From assembly GCA_029168955.1 (NCBI GenBank), contig JAPDOI010000957.1, forward strand, positions 1-64,000: a DNA stretch of 64,000 bases, written 5' to 3'. The notes beneath the pieces are model-generated. The model saw nothing but the letters and a program-made list of their open reading frames with translations. It made no database searches and was not told where the DNA came from. A program made the position numbers and the translations under genes. The number at the start of each line of letters is the position of its first letter. Within the stretch, counting starts at the first letter, position 1. Source of the DNA: Aplectana chamaeleonis. Taxonomy: Eukaryota > Nematoda > Chromadorea > Rhabditida > Cosmocercidae. Of this stretch, positions 11,001 to 26,000 are shown piece by piece.

Positions 11001-14000
11001 CGTCATGGAAAGTGTGCAGGAGCCCAGTTGAAGTGTGCAGGACCCCAGTGGGAGTGTGCAGGACGTCATACAAAGTGTGCAGGACTCCAGTGGGAGTGTG
11101 CACGACGTCATAGAAAGTGTGCAGGACGTCAGTGGGAGTGTGCAGAACGTCATTAAAAGTGTGCAGGACCCCAGTGAAAGTGCGCAGGACGTGAGGGAAA
11201 GTGTGCAGGAATCCAGTGGGGGTGTGCAGGATGTCATGGAAAGAGTGCAGGACCACAGTGGGAGTGCGCAGGACGTCATACAAAGTGTGCAGGACTCTAG
11301 TGGGAGTGTGCAGGACGTCATAGAAAGTGTGCAGGGCCCCAGCGGAAGTGTGCAGGACTCCAGAGGGAGTGTGCAGGACGTCATTAGTGGGAGTGTGCAG
11401 GACGTCATAGAAAGTGTGCAGGACTCCAGTGGGAGTGTGCAGGACGTCATAGAAAGTGTGCAGGACTCCAGTGGGAGTGTGCAGGACGTCATAGAAGGTG
11501 TGCAGGACTCCAGTGGGAGTGTGCAGGACGTCATAGAAGGTGTGCAGGACTCCAGTGGGAGTGTAAAGGACGTCATCGAAAGTGTGCAGGGCCTTAGTGG
11601 GAGTGTGCAGGACGTCATTGAAAGTGTGCAGGGCCTTAGTGGGAGTGTGCAGGACGTTATTGAAAGTGTGCAGGACTCCAGTGGAAGTGTGCAGGATGTC
11701 ATGTAAAGTGTGCAGGACCCCAGTTGAAGTGTGCAGGACCCCAGTGGGAGTGTGTAGGACGTCATAGAAAGTGTGCAGGACTCCAGTGGGAGTGTGAATG
11801 ACGTCATTGAAAGTGTGCAGGACGGCAGTGGGGGTGTGCAGGACGTCATTAAAAGTGTGCAGGACCCCAGTGGGAGTGTGCAGGACGTGAGAGAAAGTGT
11901 GCAGGAATCCAGTGGGAGTGTGCAGGATGTCATGGAAAGTGTGCAGGACCCCAGTGGGAGTGTGCAGGACGTCAGAGAAAGTGTGCAGGACTCCAGTGGG
12001 AGTGTGCATGATGTCATTGAAAGTGTGCAGGACTCCAGTGGGGGTGTGCAGGAACCCAGTGGGAGTGTGCAGGACGTCATATAAAGTGTGCAGGACTCCA
12101 GTGGGAGTGTGCAGGGCGCCATAGAAAGTGTGCAGGACGTCATTAATAGTGTGCAGGACTCTAGTGGGAGTGTGCAGGATGTCATGGAAAGTGTGCAGGA
12201 CCCCAGTTGAAGTGTGCAGGACCCTAGTGGGAGTGTGCAGGACGTCATTAAAAGTGTGCAGGACTCTAGTGGGAGTGTGCAGGATGTCATGGAAAGTGTG
12301 CAGGACCCTAGTTGAAGTGTGCAGGACCCTAGTGGGAGTGTGCAGGATGTCATGGAAAGTGTGCAGGACCCCAGTGGGAGTGTGCAGGACGTCAGAGAAA
12401 GTGTGCAGGACTCCAGTGGGAGTGTGCATGATGTCATTGAAAGTGTGCAGGACTCCAGTGGGGGTGTGCAGGAACCCAGTGGGAGTGTGCAGGACGTCAT
12501 ATAAAGTGTGCAGGACTCCAGTGGGAGTGTGCAGGGCGCCATAGAAAGTGTGCAGGACGTCATTAATAGTGTGCAGGACTCTAGTGGGAGTGTGCAGGAC
12601 GTTATTGAAAGTGTGCAGGACTCCAGTGGAAGTGTGCAGGATGTCATGTAAAGTGTGCAGGACCCCAGTTGAAGTGTGCAGGACCCCAGTGGGAGTGTGT
12701 AGGACGTCATAGAAAGTGTGCAGGACTCCAGTGGGAGTGTGAATGACGTCATTGAAAGTGTGCAGGACGGCAGTGGGGGTGTGCAGGACGTCATTAAAAG
12801 TGTGCAGGACCCCAGTGGGAGTGTGCAGGACGTGAGAGAGAGTGTGCAGGAATCCAGTGGGAGTGTGCAGGATGTCATGGAAAGTGTGCAGGACCCCAGT
12901 GGGAGTGTGCAGGACGTCAGAGAAAGTGTGCAGGACTCCAGTGGGAGTGTGCATGATGTCATTGAAAGTGTGCAGGACTCCAGTGGGGGTGTGCAGGAAC
13001 CCAGTGGGAGTGTGCAGGACGTCATATAAAGTGTGCAGGACTCCAGTGGGAGTGTGCAGGGCGCCATAGAAAGTGTGCAGGACGTCATTAATAGTGTGCA
13101 GGACTCTAGTGGGAGTGTGCAGGATGTCATGGAAAGTGTGCAGGACCCTAGTTGAAGTGTGCAGGACCCTAGTGGGAGTGTGCAGGATGTCATGGAAAGT
13201 GCGCAGGACCCCAGTTGAAGTGTTCAGGACTCCAGTGGGAGTGCGCAGGATGTCATGAAAAGTGTGCAGGACCCCAGTTGAAGTGTGCAGGACTCAAGTG
13301 GGAGTGTGCAGGACGTCATAGAAAGTGTGCAGGACTCCAGTGGGAGTCTGAAGGACGTCATAGAATGTGTGCAGGGCCTTAGTGGGAAAGTGCAGGACGT
13401 CATAGAAAATGTGCAGGACCCCAGTTGGAGTGTGCAGTAGGTCATAGAAAGTGTGAAGGGCTCCAGTGGGAGTGTGCAGGACGTCATAGAAAGTGTGCAG
13501 GACCCCGATTGGAGTGTGCAGTAGGTCATAGAAAGTGTGCAGGACGTCAGTGGGAGTGTGCAGGACATCATTGAAAGTGTTCAGGACTCCAGTGGGAGTG
13601 CGCAGGATGTCATGGAAAGTGTGCAGGACTCCAGTTGAAGTGTGCAGGACCCTAGTGGGAGTGTGCAGGACGTCATTAAAAGTGTGCAGGACTCTAGTGG
13701 GAGTGTGCAGGATGTCATGGAAAGTGTGCAGGACCCCAGTTGAAGTGTGCAGGACCCTAGTGGGAGTGTGCAGGATGTTATGGAAAGTGTGCAGGACCCC
13801 AGTTGAAGTGTTCAGGACCCCAGTGGGAGTGTGTAGGACGTCATAGAAAGTGTGCAGGACTCCAGTGGGAGTGTGAATGACGTCATTGAAAGTGTGCAGG
13901 ACGGCAGTGGGGGTGTGCAGGACGTCATTAAAAGTGTGCAGGACCCCAGTGGGAGTGTGCAGGACGTGAGAGAAAGTGTGCAGGAATCCAGTGGGAGTGT

Positions 14001-17000
14001 GCAGGATGTCATGGAAAGTGTGCAGGACCCCAGTGGGAGTGTGCAGGACGTCAGAGAAAGTGTGCAGGACTCCAGTGGGAGTGTGCATGATGTCATTGAA
14101 AGTGTGCAGGACTCCAGTGGGGGTGTGCAGGAACCCAGTGGGAGTGTGCAGGACGTCATATAAAGTGTGCAGGACTCCAGTGGGAGTGTGCAGGGCGCCA
14201 TAGAAAGTGTGCAGGACGTCACTAATAGTGTGCAGGACTCTAGTGGGAGTGTGCAGGATGTCATGGAAAGTGTGCAGGACCCCAGTTGAAGTGTGCAGGA
14301 CCCTAGTGGGAGTGTGCAGGACGTCATTAAAAGTGTGCAGGACTCTAGTGGGAGTGTGCAGGATGTCATGGAAAGTGTGCAGGACCCCAGTTGAAGTGTG
14401 CAGGACCCTAGTGGGAGTGTGCAGGACGTCATTAAAAGTGTGCAGGACTCTAGTGGGAGTGTGCAGGATGTCATGGAAAGTGTGCAGGACCCCAGTTGAA
14501 GTGTGCAGGACCCTAGTGGGAGTGTGCAGGATGTTATGGAAAGTGTGCAGGACCCCAGCTGAAGTGTTCAGGACCCCAGTGGGAGTGTGTAGGACGTCAT
14601 AGAAAGTGTGCAGGACTCCAGTGGGAGTGTGAATGACGTCATTGAAAGTGTGCAGGACGGCAGTGGGGGTGTGCAGGACGTCATTAAAGTGTGCAGGACC
14701 CCAGTGGGAGTGTGCAGGACGTGAGAAGAAAGTGTGCAGGAATCCAGTGGGAGTGTGCAGGATGTCATGGAAAGTGTGCAGGACCCCAGTGGGAGTGTGC
14801 AGGACGTCAGAGAAAGTGTGCAGGACTCCAGTGGGAGTGTGCATGATGTCATTGAAAGTGTGCAGGACTCCAGTGGGGGTGTGCAGGAACCCAGTGGGAG
14901 TGTGCAGGACGTCATATAAAGTGTGCAGGACTCCAGTGGGAGTGTGCAGGGCGCCATAGAAAGTGTGCAGGACGTCACTAATGGTGTGCAGGACTCTAGT
15001 GGGAGTGTGCAGGATGTCATTGAAAGTGTGCAGGACCCCAGTTGAAGTGTGCAGGACCCTAGTGGGAGTGTGCAGGACGTCATTAAAAGTGTGCAGGACT
15101 CTAGTGGGAGTGTGCAGGATGTCATGGAAAGTGTGCAGGACCCCAGTTGAAGTGTGCAGGACCCTAGTGGGAGTGTGCAGGATGTCATGGAAAGTGTGCA
15201 GGACCCCAGTTGAAGTGTTCAGGACTCCAGTGGGAGTGCGCAGGATGTCATGAAAAGTGTGCAGGACTCCAGTGGGAGTGTGCAGGGCGCCATAGAAAGT
15301 GTGCAGGACGTCACTAATAGTGTGCAGGACTCTAGTGGGAGTGTGCAGGATGTCATGGAAAGTGTGCAGGACCCCAGTTGAAGTGTGCAGGACCCTAGTG
15401 GGAGTGTGCAGGACGTCATTAAAAGTGTGCAGGACTCTAGTGGGAGTGTGCAGGATGTCATGGAAAGTGTGCAGGACCCCAGTTGAAGTGTGCAGGACCC
15501 TAGTGGGAGTGTGCAGGACGTCATTAAAAGTGTGCAGGACTCTAGTGGGGAGTGTGCAGGATGTCATGGAAAGTGTGCAGGACCCCAGTTGAAGTGTGCA
15601 GGACCCTAGTGGGAGTGTGCAGGATGTTATGGAAAGTGTGCAGGACCCCAGCTGAAGTGTTCAGGACCCCAGTGGGAGTGTGTAGGACGTCATAGAAAGT
15701 GTGCAGGACTCCAGTGGGAGTGTGAATGACGTCATTGAAAGTGTGCAGGACGGCAGTGGGGGTGTGCAGGACGTCATTAAAAGTGTGCAGGACCCCAGTG
15801 GGAGTGTGCAGGACGTGAGAGAAAGTGTGCAGGAATCCAGTGGGAGTGTGCAGGATGTCATGGAAAGTGTGCAGGACCCCAGTGGGAGTGTGCAGGACGT
15901 CAGAGAAAGTGTGCAGGACTCCAGTGGGAGTGTGCATGATGTCATTGAAAGTGTGCAGGACTCCAGTGGGGGTGTGCAGGAACCCAGTGGGAGTGTGCAG
16001 GACGTCATATAAAGTGTGCAGGACTCCAGTGGGAGTGTGCAGGGCGCCATAGAAAGTGTGCAGGACGTCACTAATAGTGTGCAGGACTCTAGTGGGAGTG
16101 TGCAGGATGTCATTGAAAGTGTGCAGGACCCCAGTTGAAGTGTGCAGGACCCTAGTGGGAGTGTGCAGGACGTCATTAAAAGTGTGCAGGACTCTAGTGG
16201 GAGTGTGCAGGATGTCATGGAAAGTGTGCAGGACCCCAGTTGAAGTGTGCAGGACCCTAGTGGGAGTGTGCAGGATGTCATGGAAAGTGTGCAGGACCCC
16301 AGTTGAAGTGTTCAGGACTCCAGTGGGAGTGCGCAGGATGTCATGAAAAGTGTGCAGGACCCCAGTTGAAGTGTGCAGGACTCAAGTGGGAGTGTGCAGG
16401 ACGTCATAGAAAGTGTGCAGGACTCCAGTGGGAGTCTGAAGGACGTCATAGAATGTGTGCAGGGCCTTAGTCGGAAAGTGCAGGACGTCATAGAAAATGT
16501 GCAGGACCCCAGTTGGAGTGTGCAGTAGGTCATAGAAAGTGTGAAGGGCTCCAGTGGGAGTGTGCAGGACGTCATAGAAAGTGTGCAGGACCCCGATCGG
16601 AGTGTGCAGTAGGTCATAGAAAGTGTGCAGGACGTCAGTGGGAGTGTGCAGGACATCATTGAAAGTGTTCAGGACTCCAGTGGGAGTGCGCAGGATGTCA
16701 TGGAAAGTGTGCAGGACCCCAGTTGAAGTGTGCAGGACCCTAGTGGGAGTGTGCAGGACGTCATAGAAAGTGTGCAGGACTCCAGTGGGAGTGTGCAGGA
16801 CGTCATAGAAGATGTGCAGGGCCTTAGTGGGAGTGTGCAGGACGTCACTGAAAGTGTGCAGGGCCTTAGTGGAAAAGTGCAGGACGTCATAGAAAATGTG
16901 CAGGACCCCAGTTGGAGTGTGCAGTAGGTCATAGAAAGTGTGAAGGGCTCCAGTGATAGTGTGCAGGACGGCAGTGGGAGTGTGCAGGACGTCATTAAAA

Positions 17001-20000
17001 GTGTGCAGGACCCCAGTGGGAGTGTGCAGGACGTGAGAGAAAGTGTGCAGGAATCCAGTGGGAGTGTGCAGGATGTCATGGAAAGTGTGCAGGACCCCAG
17101 TGGGAGTGTGCAGGACGTCAGAGAAAGTGTGCAGGACTCCAGTGGGAGTGTGCATGATGTCATTGAAAGTGTGCAGGACTCCAGTGGGGGTGTGCAGGAA
17201 CCCAGTGGGAGTGTGCAGGACGTCATAGAAAGTGTGCAGGACTCCAGTGGGAGTGTGCAGGGCGCCATAGAAAGCGTGCAGGACGTCATTAATAGTGTGC
17301 AGGACTCTAGTGGGAGTGTGCAGGATGTCATGGAAAGTGTGCAGGACCCCAGTTGAAGTGTTCAGGACTCCAGTGGGAATGCGCAGGATGTCATGAAAAG
17401 TGTGCAGGACCCCAGTTGAAGTGTGCAGGACTCAAGTGGGAGTGTGCAGGACGTCATAGAAAGTGTGCAGGACTCCAGTGGGAGTCTGAAGGACGTCATA
17501 GAATGTGTGCAGGGCCTTAGTCGGAAAGTGCAGGACGTCATAGAAAATGTGCAGGACCCCAGTTGGGTGTGCAGTAGGTCATAGAAAGTGTGAAGGGCTC
17601 CAGTGGGAGTGTGCAGGACGTCATAGAAAGTGTGCAGGACCCCGATTGGAGTGTGCAGTAGGTCACAGAAAGTGTGCAGGACGTCAGTGGGAGTGTGCAG
17701 GACATCATTGAAAGTGTTCAGGACTCCAGTGGGAGTGCGCAGGATGTCATGGAAAGTGTGCAGGACCCCAGTTGAAGTGTGCAGGACCCTAGTGGGAGTG
17801 TGCAGGACGTCATAGAAAGTGTGCAGGACTCCAGTGGGAGTGTGCAGGACGTCATAGAAGGTGTGCAGGACTCCAGTGGGAGTGTGCAGGACGTCATTGA
17901 AAGTGTGCAGGGCCTTAGTGGGAGTGTGCAGGACGTTATTGAAAGTGTGCAGGACTCCAGTGGAAGTGTGCAGGATGTCATGTAAAGTGTGCAGGACCCC
18001 AGTTGAAGTGTGCAGAACCCCAGTGGGAGTGTGTAGGACGTCATAGAAAGTGTGCAGGACTCTAGTGGGAGTGTGAATGACGTCATTGAAAGTGTGCAGG
18101 ACGGCAGTGGGGGTGTGCAGGACGTCATTAAAAGTGTGCAGGACCCCAGTGGGAGTGTGCAGGACGTGAGAGAAAGTGTGCAGGAATCCAGTGGGAGTGT
18201 GCAGGATGTCATGGAAAGTGTGCAGGACCCCAGTGGGAGTGTGCAGGACGTCAGAGAAAGTGTGCAGGACTCCAGTGGGAGTGTGCATGATGTCATTGAA
18301 AGTGTGCAGGACTCCAGTGGGAGTGTGCAGGAACCCAGTGGGAGTGTGCAGGACGTCATAGAAAGTGTGCAGGACTCCAGTGGGAGTGTGCAGGGCGCCA
18401 TAGAAAGCGTGCAGGACGTCATTAATAGTGTGCAGGACTCTAGTGGGAGTGTGCAGGATGTCATGGAAAGTGTGCAGGACCCCAGTTGAAGTGTGCAGGA
18501 CCCTAGTGGGAGTGTGCAGGACGTCATTAAAAGTGTGCAGGACTCTAGTGGGAGTGTGCAGGATGTCATGGAAAGTGTGCAGGACCCCAGTTGAAGTGTG
18601 CAGGACCCTAGTGGGAGTGTGCAGGATGTCATGGAAAGTGTGCAGGACCCCAGTTGAAGTGTTCAGGACTCCAGTGGGAGTGCGCAGGATGTCGTGAAAA
18701 GTGTGCAGGACCCCAGTTGAAGTGTGCAGGACTCAAGTGGGAGTGTGCAGGACGTCATAGAAAGTGTGCAGGACTCCAGTGGGAGTCTGAAGGACGTCAT
18801 AGAATGTGTGCAGGGCCTTAGTCGGAAAGTGCAGGACGTCATAGAAAATGTGCAGGACCCCAGTTGGAGTGTGCAGTAGGTCATAGAAAGTGTGAAGGGC
18901 TCCAGTGGGAGTGTGCAGGACGTCATAGAAAGTGTGCAGGACCCTGATCGAGTGTGCAGTAGGTCATAGAAAGTGTGCAGGACGTCAGTGGGAGTGTGCA
19001 GGACATCATTGAAAGTGTTCAGGACTCCAGTGGGAGTGCGCAGGATGTCATGGAAAGGGTGCAGGACCCCAGTTGAAGTGTGCAGGACCCTAGTGGGAGT
19101 GTGCAGGACGTCATAGAAAATGTGCAGGACTCCAGTGGGAGTGTGCAGGACGTCATAGAAGATGTGCAGGGCCTTAGTGGGAGTGTGCAGGACGTCACTT
19201 AAAGTGTGCAGGGCCTTAGTGGAAAAGTGCAGGACGTCATAGAAAATGTGCAGGACCCCAGTTGGAGTGTGCAGTAGGTCATAGAAAGTGTGAAGGGCTC
19301 CAGTGATAGTGTGCAGGACGGCAGTGGGAGTGTGCAGGACGTCATTAAAAGTGTGCAGGACCCCAGTGGGAGTGTGCAGGACGTGAGAGAAAGTGTGCAG
19401 GAATCCAGTGGGAGTGTGCAGGATGTCATGGAAAGTGTGCAGGACCCCAGTGGGAGTGTGCAGGACGTCAGAGAAAGTGTGCAGGACTCCAGTGGGAGTG
19501 TGCATGATGTCATTGAAAGTGTGCAGGACTCCAGTGGGGGTGTGCAGGAACCCAGTGGGAGTGTGCAGGACGTCATAGAAAGTGTGCAGGACTCCAGTGG
19601 GAGTGTGCAGGGCGCCATAGAAAGCGTGCAGGACGTCATTAATAGTGTGCAGGACTCTAGTGGGAGTGTGCAGGATGTCATGGAAAGTGTGCAGGACCCC
19701 AGTTGAAGTGTTCAGGACTCCAGTGGGAATGCGCAGGATGTCATGAAAAGTGTGCAGGACCCCAGTTGAAGTGTGCAGGACTCAAGTGGGAGTGTGCAGG
19801 ACGTCATAGAAAGTGTGCAGGACTCCAGTGGGAGTCTGAAGGACGTCATAGAATGTGTGCAGGGCCTTAGTCGGAAAGTGCAGGACGTCATAGAAAATGT
19901 GCAGGACCCCAGTTGGAGTGTGCAGTAGGTCATAGAAAGTGTGAAGGGCTCCAGTGGGAGTGTGCAGGACGTCATAGAAAGTGTGCAGGACCCCGATTGG

Positions 20001-23000
20001 AGTGTGCAGTAGGTCATAGAAAGTGTGCAGGACGTCAGTGGGAGTGTGCAGGACATCATTGAAAGTGTTCAGGACTCCAGTGGGAGTGCGCAGGATGTCA
20101 TGGAAAGTGTGCAGGACCCCAGTTGAAGTGTGCAGGACCCTAGTGGGAGTGTGCAGGACGTCATAGAAAGTGTGCAGGACTCCAGTGGGAGTGTGCAGGA
20201 CGTCATAGAAGGTGTGCAGGACTCCAGTGGGAGTGTGCAGGACGTCATAGAAGGTGTGCAGGACTCCAGTGGGAGTGTAAAGGACGTCATCGAAAGTGTG
20301 CAGGGCCTTAGTGGGAGTGTGCAGGACGTCATTGAAAGTGTGCAGGGCCTTAGTGGGAGTGTGCAGGACGTTATTGAACGTGTGCAGGACTCCAGTGGAA
20401 GTGTGCAGGATGTCATGTAAAGTGTGCAGGACCCCAGTTGAAGTGTGCAGAACCCCAGTGGGAGTGTGTAGGACGTCATAGAAAGTGTGCAGGACTCCAG
20501 TGGGAGTGTGAATGACGTCATTGAAAGTGTGCAGGACGGCAGTGGGGGTGTGCAGGACGTCATTAAAAGTGTGCAGGACCCCAGTGGGAGTGTGCAGGAC
20601 GTGAGAGAAAGTGTGCAGGAATCCAGTGGGAGTGTGCAGGATGTCATGGAAAGTGTGCAGGACCCCAGTGGGAGTGTGCAGGACGTCAGAGAAAGTGTGC
20701 AGGACTCCAGTGGGAGTGTGCATGATGTCATTGAAAGTGTGCAGGACTCCAGTGGGGGTGTGCAGGAACCCAGTGGGAGTGTGCAGGACGTCATAGAAAG
20801 TGTGCAGGACTCCAGTGGGAGTGTGCAGGGCGCCATAGAAAGCGTGCAGGACGTCATTAATAGTGTGCAGGACTCTAGTGGGAGTGTGCAGGATGTCATG
20901 GAAAGTGTGCAGGACCCTAGTGGGAGTGTGCAGGACGTCATTAAAAGTGTGCAGGACTCTAGTGGGAGTGTGCAGGATGTCATGGAAAGTGTGCAGGACC
21001 CCAGTTGAAGTGTGCAGGACCCTAGTGGGAGTGTACAGGATGTCATGGAAAGTGTGCAGGACCCCAGTTGAAGTGTTCAGGACTCCAGTGGGAGTGCGCA
21101 GGGTGTCATGAAAAGTGTGCAGGACCCCAGTTGAAGTGTGCAGGACTCAAGTGGGAGTGTGCAGGACGTCATAGAAAGTGTGCAGGACTCCAGTGGGAGT
21201 CTGAAGGACGTCATAGAATGTGTGCAGGGCCTTAGTCGGAAAGTGCAGGACGTCATAGAAAATGTGCAGGACCCCAGTTGGAGTGTGCAGTAGGTCATAG
21301 AAAGTGTGAAGGGCTCCAGTGGGAGTGTGCAGGACGTCATAGAAAGTGTGCAGGACCCCGATCGGAGTGTGCAGTAGGTCATAGAAAGTGTGCAGGACGT
21401 CAGTGGGAGTGTGAAGGACATCATTGAAAGTGTTCAGGACTCCAGTGGGAGTGCGCAGGATGTCATGGAAAGTGTGCAGGACCCCAGTTGAAGTGTGCAG
21501 GACCCTAGTGGGAGTGTGCAGGACGTCATAGAAAGTGTGCAGGACTCCAGTGGGAGTGTGCAGGACGTCATAGAAGATGTGCAGGGCCTTAGTGGGAGTG
21601 TGCAGGACGTCACTGAAAGTGTGCAGGGCCTTAGTGGAAAAGTGCAGGACGTCATAGAAAATGTGCAGGACCCCAGTTGGAGTGTGCAGTAGGTCATAGA
21701 AAGTGTGAAGGGCTCCAGTGATAGTGTGCAGGACGGCAGTGGGAGTGTGCAGGACGTCATTAAAAGTGTGCAGGACCCCAGTGGGAGTGTGCAGGACGTG
21801 AGAGAAAGTGTGCAGGAATCCAGTGGGAGTGTGCAGGATGTCATGGAAAGTGTGCAGGACCCCAGTGGGAGTGTGCAGGACGTCAGAGAAAGTGTGCAGG
21901 ACTCCAGTGGGAGTGTGCATGATGTCATTGAAAGTGTGCAGGACTCCAGTGGGGGTGTGCTGGAACCCAGTGGGAGTGTGCAGGACGTCATAGAAAGTGT
22001 GCAGGACTCCAGTGGGAGTGTAAAGGACGTCATCGAAAGTGTGCAGGGCCTTAGTGGGAGTGTGCAGGACGCCATTGAAAGTGTGCAGGGCCTTAGTGGG
22101 AGTGTGCAGGACGTCATTGAAAGTGTGCAGGACTCCAGTGGAAGTGTGCAGGATGTCATGGAAAGTGTGCAGGACCCCAGTTGAAGTGTGCAGGACCCCA
22201 GTGGGAGTGTGTAGGACGTCATAGAAAGTGTGCAGGACTCCAGTGGGAGTGTGCAGGGCGCCATAGAAAGTGTGCAGGGCGTCATTAATAGTGTGCAGGA
22301 CTCTAGTGGGAGTGTGCAGGATGTCATGGAAAGTGTGCAGGACCCCAGTTGAAGTGTGCAGGGCCCTAGTGGGAGTGTGCAGGACGTCATTAAAAGTGTG
22401 CAGGACTCTAGTGGGAGTGTGCAGGATGTCATGGAAAGTGTGCAGGACCCCAGTTGAAGTGTGCAGGACCCTAGTGGGAGTGTGCAGGATGTCATGGAAA
22501 GTGTGCACGACCCCAGTTGAAGTGTTCAGGACTCCAGTGGGAGTGCGCAGGATGTCATGGAAAGTGTGCAGGACCCAAGTGGGAGTGTGCAGGACGTCAT
22601 AGAAAGTGTGCAGGACTCCAGTGGGAGTCTGAAGGACGTCATAGAATGTGTGCAGGGCCTTAGTGGGAAAGTGCAGGACGTCATAGAAAATGTGCAGGAC
22701 CCCAGTTGGAGTGTGCAGTAGGTCATAGAAAGTGTGAAGGGCTTCAGTGGGAGTGTGCAGGACGTCATAGAAAGTGTGCAGGACCCCGATTGGAGTGTGC
22801 AGTAGGTCATAGAAAGTGTGCAGGACGTCAGTGGGAGTGTGCAGGACATCATTGAAAGTGTTCAGGACTCCAGTGGGAGTGCGCAGGATGTCATGGAAAG
22901 TGTGCAGGACCCCAGTTGAAGTGTGCAGGACCCGAGTGGGAGTGTGCAGGACGTCATAGAAAGTGTGCAGGACTCCAGTGGGAGTGTGCAGGACGTCATA

Positions 23001-26000
23001 GAAGATGTGCAGGGCCTTAGTGGGAGTGTGCAGGACGTCACTGAAAGTGTGCAGGGCCTTAGTGGAAAAGTGCAGGACGTCATAGAAAATGTGCAGGACC
23101 CCAGTTGGAGTGTGCAGTAGGTCATAGAAAGTGTGAAGGGCTCCAGTGATAGTGTGCAGGATGTCATGGAAAGTGCGCAGGACCCCAGTTGAAGTGTGCA
23201 GGTTCCCAGTGGGAGTGTGCAGGACGTCATAGAAAGTGTGCAGGACTCCAGTGGGAGTGTGCAGGACGTCATAGAAGATGTGCAGGGCCTTAGTGGGAGT
23301 GTGCAGCACGTCACTGAAAGTGTGCAGGGCCTTAGTGGAAAAGTGCAGGACGTCATAGAAAATGTGCAGGACCCCAGTTGGAGTGTGCAGTAGGTCATAG
23401 AAAGTGTGAAGGGCTCCAGTGGGAGTGTGAATGACGTCATTGAAAGTGTGCAGGACGGCAGTGGGAGTGTGCAGGACGTCATTAAAAGTGTGCAGGACCT
23501 CAGTGGGAGTGTGCAGGACGTGAGAGAAAGTGTGCAGGAATCCAGTGGGAGTGTGCAGGATGTCATGGAAAGTGTGCAGGACCCCAGTGGGAGTGTGCAG
23601 GACGTCAGAGAAAGTGTGCAGGACTCCAGTGGGAGTGTGCATGATGTCATTGAAAGTGTGCAGGACTCCAGTGGGGGTGTGCAGGAACCCAGTGGGAGTG
23701 TGCAGGATGTCATAGAAAGTGTGCAGGACTCCAGTGTGAGTGTGCAGGGCGCCATAGAAAGTGTGCAGGACGTCATTAATAGTGTGCAGGACTCTAGTGG
23801 GAGTGTGCAGGATGTCATGGAAAGTGTGCAGGACCCCAGCTGAAGTGTGCAGGACCCTAGTGGGAGTGTGCAGGACGTCATTAAAAGTGTGCAGGACTCT
23901 AGTGGGAGTGTGCAGGATGTCATGGAAAGTGTGCAGGACCCCAGTTGAAGTGTGCAGGACCCTAGTGGGAGTGTGCAGGATGTCATGGAAAGTGTGCAGG
24001 ACCCCAGTTGAAGTGTTCAGGACTCCAGGGGGAGTGCGCAGGATGTCATGAAAAGTGTGCAGGACCCCAGTTGAAGTGTGCAGGACTCAAGTGGGAGTGT
24101 GCAGGACGTCATAGAAAGTGTGCAGGACTCCAGTGGGAGTCTGAAGGACGTCATAGAATGTGTGCAGGGCCTTAGTGGGAAAGTGCAGGACGTCATAGAA
24201 AATGTGCAGGACCCCAGTTGGAGTGTGCAGTAGGTCATAGAAAGTGTGAAAGGCTCCAGTGGGAGTGTGCAGGACGTCATAGAAAGTGTGCAGGACCCCG
24301 ATTGGAGTGTGCAGTAGGTCATAGGAAGTGTGCAGGACGTCAGTGTAAGTGTGCAGGACATCATTTAAAGTGTTCAGGACTCCAGTGGGAGTGCGCAGGA
24401 TGTCATGGAAAGTGTGCAGGACCCCAGTTGAAGTGTGCAGGACCCTAGTGGGAGTGTGCAGGACGTCAGTGTAAGTGTGCAGGACATCATTTAAAGTGTG
24501 CAGGACTCCAGTGGGAGTGTGCAGGACATCATTAAAAGTGTGCACGACCCCAGTGGGAGTGTGCAGGACGTCACAGAAAGTGTGCAGGACGTCAGTGGGA
24601 GTGTGCAGGGCGTCATTGAAAGTGTGCGGGACTTCAGTGGGAGTGTGCAGGATGTCATGGAAAGTTTGGAGGACCCAAGTCGAAGTGTGCAGGACCTCAG
24701 TGGGAGTGTGCAGGACGTCATAGAAAGTGTGCAGGACTCCAGTTGGAGTGTGAATGACGTGAATGACGTCATTGAAAGTGTGCAGGACGTCAGTGGGAGT
24801 GTGCAGGACGTCATAGAAAGTGTGCAGGACCTTAGTGGGAGTGTGCAGGACGTCATTAAAAGTGTGCAGGACCCCAGTGGGAGTTTGCAGGACGTCATTG
24901 AAAGTGTGCAGAACCTCAATGGGAATGTACAGGACGTCATCGAAAGTGTGCAGGACCCCAGTGGGAGTGTGCAGGACATCATTAAAAGTGTGCACGACCC
25001 CAGTGGGAGTGTGCAGGACGTCAGAGAAAGTGTGCAGGACTCCAGTGGGAGTGTGAATGGCGTTATTGGAAGTGTGCAGGACCTTAGTGGGAGTGTGCAG
25101 GACGTCATTGAAGTGTGCAGAACCTCAATGGGAATGTACAGGACGTCATCGAAAGTGTGCAGGACCCCGTGGGAGTGTGCAGGACATCATTAAAAGTGTG
25201 CACGACCCCAGTGGGAGTGTGCAGGACGTCAGAAAGTGTGCAGGACCACAGTGGGAGTGTGCAGGACGTCACTGAAAGTGTGCAGGACTCCAGTGGGAGT
25301 GTGCAGGGCGTCATTGAAAGTGTGCAGAATCTCAATGAGAAATGTACAGGACGTAATCGAAAGTGTGCAGGACCACAGTGGGAGTGTGCAGGACGTCATA
25401 GAAAGTGTGCAGGACGTCATTGAAAGTATGCAGGACGTCAGTGGGAATGTACAGGACGTCATAGAAAGTGTGCAGGACTGCGGTGGCAGTGTGCAGGACG
25501 TCATTGAAAGTGTGCAGAACCTCAATGGGAATGTACAGGACGTCATCGAAAGTGTGCAGGACCACAGTGGGAGTGTGCAGGACGTCATAGAAAGTGTGCA
25601 GGACTCCAGTGGGAGTGTGCAGGACGTCAAAGAAAGTGTGCAGGACTCCAGTGGGAGTGTGAATGGCGTTAATGGAAGTGTGCAGGACCTTAGTGGGAGT
25701 GTGCAGGACGTCATTAAAAGTGTGCAGGACCCCAGTGGGAGTTTGCAGGACGTCAGAGAAATTGTGGAGGACTCCAGTGGGAATGTACAGGACGTCATCG
25801 AAAGTGTGCAGGTCCACAGTGGGAGTGTGCAGGACGTCACTGAAAGTGTGCAGGACTCCAGTGGGAGTGTGCAGGGCGTCATTGAAAGTGTGCGGGACTT
25901 CAGTGGGAGTGTGCAGGATGTCATGGAAAGTTTGGAGGACCCAAGTCGAAGTGTGCAGGACCTCAGTGGGAGTGTGCAGGACGTCATAGAAAGTGTGCAG